Of a DNA stretch of 36,140 nucleotides, positions 7,284 to 16,436 are shown piece by piece. Origin of the DNA: an uncultured Opitutia bacterium (lineage in GTDB: Bacteria > Verrucomicrobiota > Verrucomicrobiia > Opitutales > Opitutaceae); assembly GCA_903855985.1 (NCBI GenBank), contig CAIOAO010000093.1, forward strand, positions 1 through 36,140, given 5' to 3'. The notes below the pieces were generated by a model, which made no database searches, was not told where the DNA came from, and saw nothing but the letters and a program-made list of their open reading frames with translations. Every line of letters begins with the position of its first letter. Positions within the stretch are counted from its first letter, which is position 1. The translations under genes were made by a program, and so were the position numbers.

Positions 7284-8195
7284 TCAGGGAATCTTCAGCT
7301 GCATGCCGGGCTTGAGCGCGGTCTCATTCGGCATCACGTCGCGGTTGGCCGCGTAGATGTCCCGCCACTTGGACCGGCTGCCGTAATATTTTTGCGCCAG
7401 GCTGAACAGGGTATCGCCCTTGGCCACGGTGTGTGAGCGGCCCGAATTGCCGGTGGCTGGGCGGCCGGAAGTCGAGGTGGGTTTCGCCGCGGGCCGCGTG
7501 GGCTTGGTGATCGCCGGCGACGCCTGCACCACCGGCTCCTCCTCCACCGGCACGGAAGGCACGGGGGCGTAGGTGACGGGTGACTCGTCGGCGGCCGCCG
7601 GGGCGGGCGGCGTGGACTCGGCCGGGGTCGTTTGCAGGGTGATCATCGGCGCGCCCGAGCTGTCGTTCTCCACGGCGGCGCGGCTGCGGACCGGCGGGGC
7701 CGACACGCCGCCGCGCAACGCGGTCAGCTCGGCCTTGAGCTGGTCGTTCTCCCGCAGCAGCCGGTCGATCTGGTCCTGCTTCTCCAGCTGGTCGGCCTGG
7801 CTCTCCAGCGGCGTCGCCGGCAGCGTGCGCGCGAACTCGCGCTTCGAGGTGTCAATCAGGCCGCGGACGTAGACGGCCTGACGTGAGTTGGGCTGCAGCT
7901 CGAGGTATTTGCGGAAATGATAGATCGCCGCGATCGGGTCCTTGACGTGCCGCAGCAGGATGAGGCCGACCTCGAGGTGCGACTCGGGTGCGGTGTCGTC
8001 GCGCTTGGCGATGACCTTGAGATAGGCGTTGAGCGCCTCCTGGTTGCGGCCCTGCTTCGAGAGCTGCTGCCCTGCGCGGTAGAAGGGCTCGTCGGTCTCG
8101 GAGGAGAGCGTGAAGCTTTCGCCGCGGTCGCATCCCGCGGCCAGCAGCATGGCCAGCACGGCCAGGAGGGCGGGAATGTTCAGGCGGTTTCTCAT
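7284..8195 (-). CDS. Lipoprotein with TPR-like, coiled-coil and C-terminal LysM domains
   Basis: This 303-residue protein has an N-terminal hydrophobic signal ending M-L-L-A-A-G-C, with C22 as the likely lipidated cysteine. Residues about 35-115 look like two to three TPR helical repeats (F-Y-R-A-G-Q-Q-L-S-K-Q-G-R-N-Q-E-A-L-N-A-Y then H-F-R-K-Y-L-E-L-Q-P-N). A coiled coil with heptad L/E/Q follows at about 130-162, then a Pro/Ala/Thr-rich linker, then a LysM domain at the C-terminus (S-H-T-V-A-K-G-D-T-L-F-S-L-A-Q-K-Y-Y, ending L-K-P-G-M-Q-L-K-I-P). LysM binds peptidoglycan, so the protein probably bridges the outer membrane and the cell wall. It precedes the aminotransferase gene by three bases and is divergent from kdsD. 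Confidence 0.88.
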   Translation of the reverse strand: MRNRLNIPALLAVLAMLLAAGCDRGESFTLSSETDEPFYRAGQQLSKQGRNQEALNAYLKVIAKRDDTAPESHLEVGLILLRHVKDPIAAIYHFRKYLELQPNSRQAVYVRGLIDTSKREFARTLPATPLESQADQLEKQDQIDRLLRENDQLKAELTALRGGVSAPPVRSRAAVENDSSGAPMITLQTTPAESTPPAPAAADESPVTYAPVPSVPVEEEPVVQASPAITKPTRPAAKPTSTSGRPATGNSGRSHTVAKGDTLFSLAQKYYGSRSKWRDIYAANRDVMPNETALKPGMQLKIP

Positions 8196-8272
8196 CTCAG
8201 GCAGGGAATGGGATTGAACGGGAAAAGGTTCACCGTAAATTCCGCACTCTCGCCCTGCGACTCAAACCCTAA

Positions 8273-9259
8273 ATGGCCCTGCAATCCAAATCTGCCCTCG
8301 CCCGCGCCCGCGCCTGCATCCGGCTGGAGACCGCCGCACTGACCGCGACGGCCAAGGGGCTGGATGAATCGTTTGTGACCACCGCCCGGGCGGTGGAGGC
8401 CGTCAGCGCCGCGGGCCGGAAGCTCATTTTCAGCGGCGTCGGCAAATCGGCCCACATCGCCCAGAAGCTCGCCGCCACCTTCAACAGCACCGGCGTGACC
8501 TCGTGCTTTCTCGACCCCACCCAGGCCCTGCACGGCGACCTCGGGCTGTGTGCCGAGGGGGATCTGGCCCTTATCCTGAGCAACAGCGGCCAGACCGAGG
8601 AGGTCCTCCGCCTCCTGCCGCTGCTGAAGCGCATGGGCGTGGGCATCGTGGCGTTCACCAGCCATGCCGACTCCGACCTCGCCCAAAACGCCGACCATCT
8701 CCTGCTCTACCGGGTGCCGCGCGAGGCCTGCCCGCTCGAGCTCGCGCCCACCTCCAGCACCACCGCCGCCCTCGCCCTCGGGGATGCGCTGGCCATGGTG
8801 CTGCTTGAGGCCCGCGGCCTGACCCGGGACGACTTCGCGAAATACCACCCCGCCGGCAACATCGGTGCGCTCCTGCTCAAGGTGCGCGACATCATGCGCA
8901 CGGCGGACCGGCTCCCGATCGCGCCGGACACCGTCACGCTGCAGGAAGCCATCCTGGCCATGACCAAGGCGAAGTCCGGCAGCATCGCCCTGGTCCAGGC
9001 CAAGTCCGGCAAGCTCACCGGCATCCTCACCGACGGCGACTTCCGCCGGAGCGCCCTCACGGGGCCGGATTTCCTGCGCCAGCCCGTGGCCACGTTCATG
9101 ACCCGCTCCCCCAAGACCGTGCGCGAAGACGCGCTCGGCGTGGACGCGCTCCGCCTTTTCACCCTCCACAAGATTGACGATATCATCGTCGTGAACGCCC
9201 GCGGCCAGCCCGTCGGGCTCGTCGACGGCCAGGATCTGCCCAAATTGAAAATCGTGTGA
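8273..9259 (+). CDS. kdsD: Arabinose-5-phosphate isomerase, KdsD/KpsF family
   Basis: This 328-residue protein interconverts ribulose-5-phosphate and arabinose-5-phosphate, the first step to Kdo of lipopolysaccharide. It has an N-terminal SIS domain (about 35-175) and two C-terminal CBS motifs (about 205-325). Residues matching the E. coli KdsD active site can be picked out: K58 in G-V-G-K-S-A, H87 in A-L-H-G-D-L-G, E110 in S-N-S-G-Q-T-E-E, and H192 in K-Y-H-P-A-G-N-I-G, each one position earlier than in E. coli. There is no visible Shine-Dalgarno sequence before the ATG. The next gene begins with a GTG overlapping its stop codon (GTGA), so the two are coupled. Confidence 0.95.
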   Translation: MALQSKSALARARACIRLETAALTATAKGLDESFVTTARAVEAVSAAGRKLIFSGVGKSAHIAQKLAATFNSTGVTSCFLDPTQALHGDLGLCAEGDLALILSNSGQTEEVLRLLPLLKRMGVGIVAFTSHADSDLAQNADHLLLYRVPREACPLELAPTSSTTAALALGDALAMVLLEARGLTRDDFAKYHPAGNIGALLLKVRDIMRTADRLPIAPDTVTLQEAILAMTKAKSGSIALVQAKSGKLTGILTDGDFRRSALTGPDFLRQPVATFMTRSPKTVREDALGVDALRLFTLHKIDDIIVVNARGQPVGLVDGQDLPKLKIV

Positions 9260-10506
9260 CGACCCCCATCCGCATCGGCATTGTCGGGATGGGCGGTTTC
9301 GCCGGCTGGCACCACAACACCGTGGCCAAGCTCGAGGAGCGCGGGCAGGCCCGCCTGATCTGCACTTGCGATCCCGCGGCCGCCCAGTTCGCCCAGCAGC
9401 AGCAGGATTGGAAGTTCAACGCCCGCGGCGTGAGCGTTTTCCCGGACTACCGCACGATGCTGGCCGCCTGCGGCAGCCAGCTCGACCTGCTGGTCGTGCC
9501 CACGCCCATCCAGCTGCACGCCGAGATGCACCGCGCCGGTGTCGAGCTCGGCCTGCCCGTCTACCTCGAGAAGCCGCCCACCCTCGACTACCTCGAGCTG
9601 GAGGAAATGATCGTCCGCGACCGCTCGGCGCGCAAATCGTCGTTCGTGGGCTTCAACTTCATCATCGAGAAGCCGCGCCTGGCGCTGAAGGAGCGCATCC
9701 TCGCCGGCGAGTTCGGGGCCGTGCGCGGCGCCACGCTCGTCGCCCTCTGGCCGCGGCCGGCCGACTACTTCCGCCGCAACAGCTGGGCCGGCCGGCTCAT
9801 GATGGACGACCGCGTCGTGCTCGACTCCTGCTTCGGCAACGCCAACGCCCACTTTGTCCACAACCTGCTGTTCTGGGCCGGCGGCCCCGAGCTCTACAGC
9901 TGGGCCCAGCCCGCCGCCGTCCGCGCCGAGCTCTACCGGGCCCACGCCATCGAGGGGGCGGACACGTTTTTTGTGGAGGCCGACACGACCACCGGCGTGA
10001 ACCTGCGCTTCGCCCTCTCCCACGCCTGCACCGGGGCCAGCACCCACGCCGAGACCATCCTGTGCGAGAAAGCCACGCTGCGCTACATCGTCGGCCAGCA
10101 CGCCGAGATCAAGTGGCACGACGGGCGCACGGAACGCATCACGCTCAGCGATTTCGACGGCCTCGCCGAGAACCACCTCGATTACTACCGCTACCTGCGC
10201 GGCGAAAGCGCGCGGCCGGCCACGCTGCTCACCGACACGCGGCCGTTCGTGGCGTTGAACGACCTCGCGTATGTGTCCAGCGGCCGCATCGCCTCCTTTC
10301 CGCCCGCCCTGGTCACCGCCGTGCGCGACGCGAAGGAGCAGAAGGATTACGTGGATGTCGCCGGCATGCAGGCCGCGCAGGAAAACTTCCTCGTCCGCGG
10401 CACCTGGCCCGGCGCGGGCGGCTGGGGCCGCGAACCCGGTGCCGTCGTCACCGTCGCCGACCTCCCCCGCTTCCGCGATACCGTCCGCGCGATGGCGGGC
10501 AAGTAG
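9256..10506 (+). CDS. Gfo/Idh/MocA-family NAD(P)-dependent oxidoreductase
   Basis: This 416-residue protein has an N-terminal Rossmann domain with G-M-G-G-F-A-G (residues 11-17) and the family's E-K-P-P motif at 105-108, where the lysine acts in catalysis. The C-terminal half is the alpha/beta substrate and oligomerisation domain. Members oxidise or reduce sugars, sugar nucleotides and inositols; the substrate here cannot be deduced. The start is a GTG inside the kdsD stop region (GTGA overlap). This coupling hints at a role in surface sugar metabolism, but that is inference. The fumarase gene follows 47 bases later in the same direction. Confidence 0.9.
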   Translation: MTTPIRIGIVGMGGFAGWHHNTVAKLEERGQARLICTCDPAAAQFAQQQQDWKFNARGVSVFPDYRTMLAACGSQLDLLVVPTPIQLHAEMHRAGVELGLPVYLEKPPTLDYLELEEMIVRDRSARKSSFVGFNFIIEKPRLALKERILAGEFGAVRGATLVALWPRPADYFRRNSWAGRLMMDDRVVLDSCFGNANAHFVHNLLFWAGGPELYSWAQPAAVRAELYRAHAIEGADTFFVEADTTTGVNLRFALSHACTGASTHAETILCEKATLRYIVGQHAEIKWHDGRTERITLSDFDGLAENHLDYYRYLRGESARPATLLTDTRPFVALNDLAYVSSGRIASFPPALVTAVRDAKEQKDYVDVAGMQAAQENFLVRGTWPGAGGWGREPGAVVTVADLPRFRDTVRAMAGK

Positions 10507-10553
10507 CCCTGCGGCCGCTTTACTTGCGTCCAAAACCGGGCAATTTTCCGGCC

Positions 10554-12197
10554 ATGCCCGTCCCGCCCTTCGTTTACCAGGATCCCTTTCCGCTCGGCCC
10601 CGATGAGACCGAGTACCGGCTGCTGTCGAAGGAGGGCGTCAGTACCGCCACCTTTGAGGGCCGGGAAATCCTGAAGGTCGAGCCGGAGGCCCTCGCCTAT
10701 GTGGCGCAGCACGCGTTCCACGACTGCTCGTTTCTGCTGCGCCCGAAACACCTCGCGCAGGTCGCCGCGATCCTCGAGGACCCCGCGGCTTCGGCCAACG
10801 ACCGCTACGTGGCGCTCACCCTGCTCAAGAACGCCGAGATTTCCGCCGAGGGCATCCTGCCGTTCTGCCAGGACACCGGCACCGCGATCGTCATCGGGAA
10901 AAAGGGCGGCCAGGTCTGGACCGGCGGCAATGACGCCGAGGCCCTGTCCCGCGGCATCTACGAGTGCTACACGAAGGAAAACCTCCGTTACTCCCAGACC
11001 GCGCCGCTCGACATGTGGCGTGAGACCAACACCGGCACCAACCTCCCCGCCCAGATCGACCTCTACGCCACCGAGGGGGAAAAGTACGAATTCCTCTTCG
11101 TGGCCAAGGGCGGCGGGTCGGCGAACAAGACCTTCCTGTTCCAGGAAACCAAGGCGCTCCTGAACCCGAAGAACCTCGAGAAATTCGTCACCGACAAGCT
11201 CGCCTATCTCGGCACCGCCGCCTGCCCGCCGTATCACCTCGTGTTTGTCATCGGCGGCACGAGCGCGGAGACCTGCCTGAAGACGGTCAAGATCGCCTCG
11301 ACCAAGTACCTCGACAGCCTCCCCACCTCCGGCAACGAACACGGCCGGGCGTTCCGCGACCTCGAGCTGGAGCAGAAAATCCTCGGGCTCGCCCAGCAGA
11401 GCGGCATCGGCGCGCAGTTTGGCGGGAAGTATTTCGCCCTCGATGTGCGCGTGGTCCGCCTCCCCCGCCACGGCGCCAGCTGCCCCGTCGGGCTCGGCGT
11501 CTCCTGCTCCGCCGACCGCAATATCAAGGCGAAGATCACGCGCGACGGCATTTTCCTCGAAAAGCTCGAGGTCAATCCCGGCCGCTTCATCCCCGTCGGC
11601 CAGCGCACGCTGGCGGAAGGGAACATCGTCCAGATCGACCTCAACCGCCCGATGGCGGACATCCGCGCCGAGCTCTCGAAATACCCGGTGACCACCCGCC
11701 TCTCGCTGAGCGGCCCGATGATCGTCGCCCGCGACATCGCCCACGCCAAGCTGCAGGAGCGCGTCGATGCCGGCCAGGGACTCCCGCAATACTTCAAGGA
11801 CCACCCGGTCTATTACGCCGGCCCGGCGAAAACCCCGAAGGGTTATGCGTCCGGCTCGTTCGGCCCCACCACCGCCGGCCGCATGGACAGCTATGTGGAC
11901 GGTTTCCAGGCCCTCGGCGGCTCGATGATCATGCTCGCGAAGGGCAACCGCGGCCCGCAGGTGACCAAGGCCTGCCAGCAGCATGGCGGTTTTTACCTCG
12001 GCAGCATCGGCGGACCCGCCGCCATCCTGGCCAAGGAAAACATCCGGAAGGTCGAGGTCCTCGAGTATCCCGAACTCGGCATGGAGGCCGTGTGGAAGAT
12101 CGAGGTGCAGGATTTCCCGGCCTTCATCCTCGTGGATGACAAGGGCAACGACTTCTTCGTGAACGGCTGCGGCGCCTGCCTGCCGGCCAAGCACTGA
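10554..12197 (+). CDS. fumA: Fumarate hydratase class I (4Fe-4S, FumA/FumB type)
   Basis: This 547-residue enzyme interconverts fumarate and malate using a labile 4Fe-4S cluster. The cluster cysteines are C105 in L-P-F-C-Q-D-T-G, C224 in T-A-A-C-P-P-Y and C318 in G-V-S-C-S-A-D, at exactly the numbers reported for E. coli FumA. The C-terminal beta domain carries [13 protein letters not shown] and the tail [12 protein letters not shown]. The ATG at 10554 is chosen because the domain begins directly after it; the frame is open far upstream, but that part is antisense-like and out of frame with the preceding gene. The class II fumarase gene lies tail-to-tail 30 bases downstream. Confidence 0.96.
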   Translation: MPVPPFVYQDPFPLGPDETEYRLLSKEGVSTATFEGREILKVEPEALAYVAQHAFHDCSFLLRPKHLAQVAAILEDPAASANDRYVALTLLKNAEISAEGILPFCQDTGTAIVIGKKGGQVWTGGNDAEALSRGIYECYTKENLRYSQTAPLDMWRETNTGTNLPAQIDLYATEGEKYEFLFVAKGGGSANKTFLFQETKALLNPKNLEKFVTDKLAYLGTAACPPYHLVFVIGGTSAETCLKTVKIASTKYLDSLPTSGNEHGRAFRDLELEQKILGLAQQSGIGAQFGGKYFALDVRVVRLPRHGASCPVGLGVSCSADRNIKAKITRDGIFLEKLEVNPGRFIPVGQRTLAEGNIVQIDLNRPMADIRAELSKYPVTTRLSLSGPMIVARDIAHAKLQERVDAGQGLPQYFKDHPVYYAGPAKTPKGYASGSFGPTTAGRMDSYVDGFQALGGSMIMLAKGNRGPQVTKACQQHGGFYLGSIGGPAAILAKENIRKVEVLEYPELGMEAVWKIEVQDFPAFILVDDKGNDFFVNGCGACLPAKH

Positions 12198-12227
12198 GCC
12201 GCGGCCGGGTGCGGCCAGCCTGCGCCC

Positions 12228-13628
12228 CTACTCGCCCAGCGCGCTCTCGCCGCCCTTGGTCATCGCCGCCGGATCCAGCGCGCGGTCGAGCGTGGCGGCG
12301 TCCAGCAGTTTTTTCGCGAGCACGATTTCGCGGAGCGATTTGCCCGTGGCCAGTGCTTCCTTCGCCACCGCCGCGGCCTGGTCGTAGCCAATGTGGGGAT
12401 TCAACGCGGTCACCAGCATGAGCGACCGGTCCACCAGCTCGCGGCAGCGGGCCGCGTCGGCCTCAAGGCCGGCGACACAGCGCTCGGCAAAGACGCGCGT
12501 GCCGTGGGCGAGACAGTGCACGGATTCATGGAGGCAAAACGCGAGCAGCGGCAGCGTGACGTTGAGCTCGAACTGGCCGTCCCGCCCGGCGGCCACGACG
12601 GTCGACGCGAGGCCCTGCGTGTAGAGACAGACCTGGATGAGCATCTCGCTCATCACCGGGTTGACCTTGCCGGGCATGATGGACGAGCCCGGCTGCGTGG
12701 CCGGCAGGCGCAGTTCGCCGAAACCGGCGCGCGGACCCGACCCGAGCAGGCGGATGTCGCTGGCGATCTTGGTCAGGCTCGCCGCGATCGTCGCCAGCAG
12801 CCCGGCCACCTCGACGCAGTCGTCGCGCGCTCCCTGGGCCTCGAAATGGTTGTCCGCCTCGCGAAAGGTAAGGCCGGTCTCGGCATTGAGGATGCGGCAG
12901 ACGTGGCCGGCGAAAGCCGGATGCGTGTTAAGTCCGGTACCCACCGCGGTACCGCCGACGGCCAGTTCGCCCAACACGGTTGCCGCGCGGCGCGCCCGGG
13001 CGGCGGATTTGCGGGCCTGGGCGGCATAGCCGGAGAACTCCTGGCCGAGCGTGAGCGGCGTCGCGTCCATCAGGTGCGTGCGGCCGATCTTTACCACGCC
13101 GGAAAACTCGGTGGACTTGCGCTCCAGCGCCGCGGCAAGCAAATCGAGCGCAGGCACCAGCTCCTGATGCAGGGCGAGGGCCACGCTCACATGCAGCGTC
13201 GTCGGGATGATGTCATTCGACGACTGGCCCAGGTTGACGTCGTCGTTCGGATGCACCGGCCGCTTCGAGCCGACCGGCTGGCCGGCGAGCTGGCTGCAGC
13301 GGTTGGCGATGACCTCGTTGGCGTTCGTGTTGGTTGAGGTGCCGGACCCCGTCTGGAACACGTCGACGGGAAACTGGGCGGTGAGTTTGCCGTCGGCGAT
13401 TTCGCGCGCGGCCTGCTCGATCAGGCGGCTTTTCTCCGCCGGAAGCTTGCCCAGTTCGGCGTTGGCCCGGGCGCAGGCGAGCTTGACCAAGCCCAGCGCC
13501 CGAATGAATGCCGCGGGCAGCGGCCGGCCGCTGATCGGGAAATTAAGCACGGCCCGCTGGGTGGAGGCGCCGTAGAGCGCATCGTCCGGGACGGGCAGTT
13601 CGCCCATCGAATCACGTTCGATTCTCAT
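12228..13628 (-). CDS. fumC: Fumarate hydratase class II
   Basis: This 466-residue protein of the aspartase/fumarase superfamily needs no iron-sulfur cluster. It carries the family signature G-S-S-I-M-P-G-K-V-N at 314-323 on the mobile loop with the catalytic serine, the substrate-binding segments T-G-S-G-T-S-T-N-T-N-A-N-E-V and N-D-D-V-N-L-G-Q-S-S-N-D, and H185 in G-R-T-H-L-M-D-A-T-P, which belongs to the acid-base site. The N-terminal R-I-E-R-D-S-M-G-E and the Y-G-A-S-T-Q-R-A match fumarases rather than aspartases or argininosuccinate lyases. It is convergent with the class I fumarase gene. Confidence 0.95.
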   Translation of the reverse strand: MRIERDSMGELPVPDDALYGASTQRAVLNFPISGRPLPAAFIRALGLVKLACARANAELGKLPAEKSRLIEQAAREIADGKLTAQFPVDVFQTGSGTSTNTNANEVIANRCSQLAGQPVGSKRPVHPNDDVNLGQSSNDIIPTTLHVSVALALHQELVPALDLLAAALERKSTEFSGVVKIGRTHLMDATPLTLGQEFSGYAAQARKSAARARRAATVLGELAVGGTAVGTGLNTHPAFAGHVCRILNAETGLTFREADNHFEAQGARDDCVEVAGLLATIAASLTKIASDIRLLGSGPRAGFGELRLPATQPGSSIMPGKVNPVMSEMLIQVCLYTQGLASTVVAAGRDGQFELNVTLPLLAFCLHESVHCLAHGTRVFAERCVAGLEADAARCRELVDRSLMLVTALNPHIGYDQAAAVAKEALATGKSLREIVLAKKLLDAATLDRALDPAAMTKGGESALGE

Positions 13629-13659
13629 GGGGACACGCTACGCGCGGATCGCCGAAAGA

Positions 13660-13693
13660 CAAAAACGAAAAGGCCCGCCGGAAAGGCGGGCCG
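13660..13693 (-). terminator. Intrinsic terminator for the sigma/anti-sigma-like operon
   Basis: GGCCCGCC (13673-13680) pairs perfectly with GGCGGGCC (13686-13693) around a five-base loop. On the minus strand the hairpin is followed by TTTTCGTTTTTG. It lies about 30 bases beyond the stop codon of the gene at 13724-14563. Confidence 0.85.
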
Positions 13694-13723
13694 GACCTGA
13701 CCGCGGGCAGCGCGGAAGGGAAA

Positions 13724-14563
13724 TCAGAATTTTACCGTCAGCCGGTTGCCCCCGACCGCGAGGCGGCTGATGACGTCGGACTCGGAGATGCGGCGCTCCG
13801 TGAGATGCCGGGCCGCCTGCTCATTGAGCCGCAGGGCGGAATCACCCGAGCTGACCGACACGGTCTGGACGCTGCCGCCCAGCAGGCGGTAAAGGCGGGA
13901 TTCACCCGGCACGCTGATCTGGGCCAGGGGTTCGCTGCGGGCGGGGACGTTATCCGTGGTGCGCAGGGAGTGCCCGAGCATCTGGTCCAGGTTCGAATCG
14001 GAAGCCTGGGACGCGGCGAGATTGTCGGCCATCTTGTCGGCCATGTAACGAGCGGAGGAAAGCTCGGCATTGACCATCGACACATGCGAGACCGCTCCAA
14101 CCGCGGTTGCGGTGGACGGGGCGGGTTGCGCCGTGCGCGAGCCCTGGGCTTGGGCCGCCGGGACCGGTTCAGCCGCCACCAAGACGGGGCTGGTCGCGAC
14201 CGGGGCCATGACCAAAGCCGCATCCGGCTTGCTCATCACCGGCATCGGCGCGACGTGGTTCGCCAGCTCGGTGACCGCGGGCTCAAACACCGGGTTCGAA
14301 TTCACCGGCTGATACTCACGAAGGGTGAAAAGCGTGATGGCCAGGATGGCGGTCGCACCAACGGGCAGTTGGTAACGCGAAATCCGCGCCCCCACCCGGA
14401 TGAACGGCGCCCACCAAGGGCGGGGCTCAACAATGGCAGCAAGTTGCTTGGAGCGCATCCCGCGCTCGAAATCGGCCCAAAACTCCGCGGGCGGCTGTTC
14501 CGCCCGCTTCACGCGCAGCAAATCTTCCAAGGTGACCGTGGTCTTGCGGGGGGTATCGTTCAT
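13724..14563 (-). CDS. Single-pass membrane protein coupled to ECF sigma factor (putative anti-sigma or regulator)
   Basis: I do not recognise a named family. The 279-residue product has a cytoplasmic N-terminal segment of about 63 residues with T-L-E-D-L-L-R-V-K-R and A-E-F-W-A-D-F-E-R, a single membrane helix at about 65-81, a Pro/Ala/Val-rich spacer (about 95-150), and a periplasmic C-terminal part that is Ser/Leu-rich and ends N-R-L-T-V-K-F. It lacks the H-x(3)-C-x(2)-C motif of zinc anti-sigma factors. Its ATG overlaps the sigma-factor stop codon (ATGA), which is the usual arrangement for anti-sigma factors, so that role is inferred from context. The R-x-x-x-E-x-P-x-x-F-W-x-x-F-E segment might be the sigma-binding part. 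A strong terminator follows. Confidence 0.72.
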   Translation of the reverse strand: MNDTPRKTTVTLEDLLRVKRAEQPPAEFWADFERGMRSKQLAAIVEPRPWWAPFIRVGARISRYQLPVGATAILAITLFTLREYQPVNSNPVFEPAVTELANHVAPMPVMSKPDAALVMAPVATSPVLVAAEPVPAAQAQGSRTAQPAPSTATAVGAVSHVSMVNAELSSARYMADKMADNLAASQASDSNLDQMLGHSLRTTDNVPARSEPLAQISVPGESRLYRLLGGSVQTVSVSSGDSALRLNEQAARHLTERRISESDVISRLAVGGNRLTVKF

Positions 14564-15195
14564 CGACGGATATAGGGCTGCAGCTCGGACTGAAGCAGTT
14601 GCTTCGCGTAATGCAGACGCGAGCGCACGGTGCCCACTGAGCAGTTCATGATTTCGGCAATTTCCTGATGACCAAGGCCATCAATTTCAAATAGGGTGAT
14701 CACGGTCCGATGCCTGATAGACAATTTTTGCATCGCCTCGTTCAATTTTTCCTGAAGTTCACGGGCGAAGGTTTCCTGATCCGCCCCAGTGTTATCTGTC
14801 AGGGCAGCAATGACTTCTGCGGATACCTTGTCGTCTTCGTTGATCTTTTCGAAGCTGAAGAACGTCCGCAGGCGGTTTTTGCGCAGATGGGTCAGGGTGG
14901 AATTGACCGCAATCCGGTACAGCCAGGTAAAGAAGGAGGACTGGCCTTGGAAGCGATTGATGGACTGGAAGGACTTGATGAAGGCGTCCTGGGTCAGGTC
15001 GGAGGCATCCTCGCGGTTGGAAGTCATGTTATAGACCACCCCGTAGACGCGGCCCCGGTACTTCAGCACGAGCTGGTCAAAGGCGGCGACATCGCCTTCC
15101 TGGACGCGGCGGACGATCGCCAGGTCGGAATCAGCCTCCAGCTGGCGTTCGGGTGACGCCACGAGGGATTTGCCGAGGCTCTTGACCGCATCCAT
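14560..15195 (-). CDS. RNA polymerase ECF-family sigma factor (RpoE-like)
   Basis: This 211-residue protein has the two-domain layout of ECF sigma factors. Region 2 at about 25-105 includes F-D-Q-L-V-L-K-Y-R-G-R-V, the core-binding D-A-S-D-L-T-Q-D-A-F and the -10 contacting F-F-T-W-L-Y-R-I-A-V-N. Region 4 at about 150-205 includes L-S-I-R-H-R-T-V-I-T-L, G-L-G-H-Q-E-I-A-E-I and the recognition helix C-S-V-G-T-V-R-S-R-L-H-Y-A. The linker of about 35 residues is longer than in many ECFs and acidic. The downstream gene encodes its likely membrane regulator. I see no obvious GAACTT-type autoregulatory promoter in the 57 bases before the start. Confidence 0.93.
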   Translation of the reverse strand: MDAVKSLGKSLVASPERQLEADSDLAIVRRVQEGDVAAFDQLVLKYRGRVYGVVYNMTSNREDASDLTQDAFIKSFQSINRFQGQSSFFTWLYRIAVNSTLTHLRKNRLRTFFSFEKINEDDKVSAEVIAALTDNTGADQETFARELQEKLNEAMQKLSIRHRTVITLFEIDGLGHQEIAEIMNCSVGTVRSRLHYAKQLLQSELQPYIRR

Positions 15196-15252
15196 GACAG
15201 GGGGAGGAAAGCCGCGAATGCCGGCTGGCGCAAACGGAATCTTGTTTCCCCC

Positions 15253-16287
15253 TCAGGCCGCGGCCGGCCGCAGGGCCGCCACCTGGCCGCGCAGCACCTC
15301 GCAGAGGCCCAGCAGGAGCACCGTCGGGGCCTCATCCGGCCATTCCTGCAATGCGGCGGTCGCGGCGTCCACCTCGGCCTTCACCGCCGATGCCACGTCG
15401 CCAAAAATTCCCAGCTCGCCCATCTGCCGCAACCGCAGGGCTGGCTGGACCGGCTTCTGCCCGAGGATTTCCCCTGTCAGCTCTTCCCGCTCAGCCGCGG
15501 GCAGCCGCTCCATCAGAAACAGCAGTGGCAGCGTCAGCTTGCCGCTCGCCAGGTCGGTGCCGAGGGTCTTGCCGATGCGCTTCTCCTCGCCGAAGAAATC
15601 CGCGAGGTCGTCGTAAATCTGGTAGGCAATGCCGAGGTGCCGGCCAAAGCGGCTCACCGCGTCAACATAACCCGGGGCAAAGCCGGCGAGCTTCGCGCCC
15701 AGCAGGCAGGAGACACGGAAGAGCTCCGCGGTTTTCAGGTCGATGATCCGCTGGTAATCCGCGCGGGTGACGTTGGTCGAGCCGCGGCGCAGCGTCTGCA
15801 CGATCTCGCCGGCGCAGACCCGGCGCGTGGACTCGGACACGGCGGAGCAGATCTCCGTGGTGGGAAACTGGGTGGCGAGGTTGAGGGCGTGGGCGAACAG
15901 CGCGTCGCCCAGCAGCACGGCGGCGGTCGCGCCGTATTCCCGGGCGGCGGTGCGCCGGCTGCGCCGCACCTCGGCGCCATCCATGATGTCGTCGTGTACA
16001 AGGGTCGCGAGGTGGACGAGTTCGACGACGGCGGCGACGCGCACGAGTTCCGGTGAAATCGCCTGGGGGCCGCGCCAGCCGCTGAGGAAAACGAGGGCCG
16101 GGCGGATGCGCTTGCCCGAGGTGTCGATGCAGTAATCCACCATCGTGCGGATCTCCGGCTCAAAGGCCGCGAGCTGGCCGTGCAGGAACCGGTCCAGCTC
16201 GGCCATGTGCGGGCCGAGGAGCGCAAACACGCTGGAAAAAGCGTGGCCCACGGGGGTCGCGGGGCCGGCGGTGCTGGGTGCGCTCAT
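15253..16287 (-). CDS. Polyprenyl diphosphate synthase (long-chain, IspB-like)
   Basis: This 344-residue trans-prenyltransferase condenses isopentenyl diphosphate onto allylic diphosphates. The two aspartate-rich Mg-binding motifs are present: D99-D100-I-M-D103 (L-V-H-D-D-I-M-D) and D226-D227-L-A-D230 (Y-D-D-L-A-D). The G-K-R-I-R-P at 58-63 binds the diphosphate of IPP. The length and sequence type suit octaprenyl/heptaprenyl synthases that make menaquinone side chains; the chain length cannot be read with certainty. It lies between the sigma operon and the pilus operon with no overlap, so it probably has its own promoter. Confidence 0.92.
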   Translation of the reverse strand: MSAPSTAGPATPVGHAFSSVFALLGPHMAELDRFLHGQLAAFEPEIRTMVDYCIDTSGKRIRPALVFLSGWRGPQAISPELVRVAAVVELVHLATLVHDDIMDGAEVRRSRRTAAREYGATAAVLLGDALFAHALNLATQFPTTEICSAVSESTRRVCAGEIVQTLRRGSTNVTRADYQRIIDLKTAELFRVSCLLGAKLAGFAPGYVDAVSRFGRHLGIAYQIYDDLADFFGEEKRIGKTLGTDLASGKLTLPLLFLMERLPAAEREELTGEILGQKPVQPALRLRQMGELGIFGDVASAVKAEVDAATAALQEWPDEAPTVLLLGLCEVLRGQVAALRPAAA

Positions 16288-16353
16288 AGGGAAGGCAGGC
16301 TAGGTGGGATTCCGGGCCGCGCAAGCCCATGCCGCGCGGAGGGAGTCAGGGCC

Positions 16354-16390
16354 CAAAAAAGAAGCCGCCGATCTGGTGCAGATCGGCGGC
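16354..16390 (-). terminator. Intrinsic terminator of the pil operon
   Basis: GCCGCCGATCT (16364-16374) pairs perfectly with AGATCGGCGGC (16380-16390) around a five-base loop. On the minus strand it is followed by TTCTTTTTTGGGC. It lies about 45 bases past the secretin stop codon. Confidence 0.88.
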
Positions 16391-16436
16391 CCCATTTGAA
16401 CCGGCCGCCCAGGCGGCCCGCCCAACTCCTGGAATG

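Noticed and set aside
8707-10533. 608-codon open frame on the minus strand
   Set aside because: It lies opposite kdsD and the oxidoreductase gene and has Gly/Ala/Val/Glu-rich shadow composition with no motifs.
9366-10553. Long open frame joined in frame to the class I fumarase
   Set aside because: It overlaps the Gfo/Idh/MocA gene in another frame and is Arg/Pro/His-rich low-complexity translation typical of GC-rich shadow frames.
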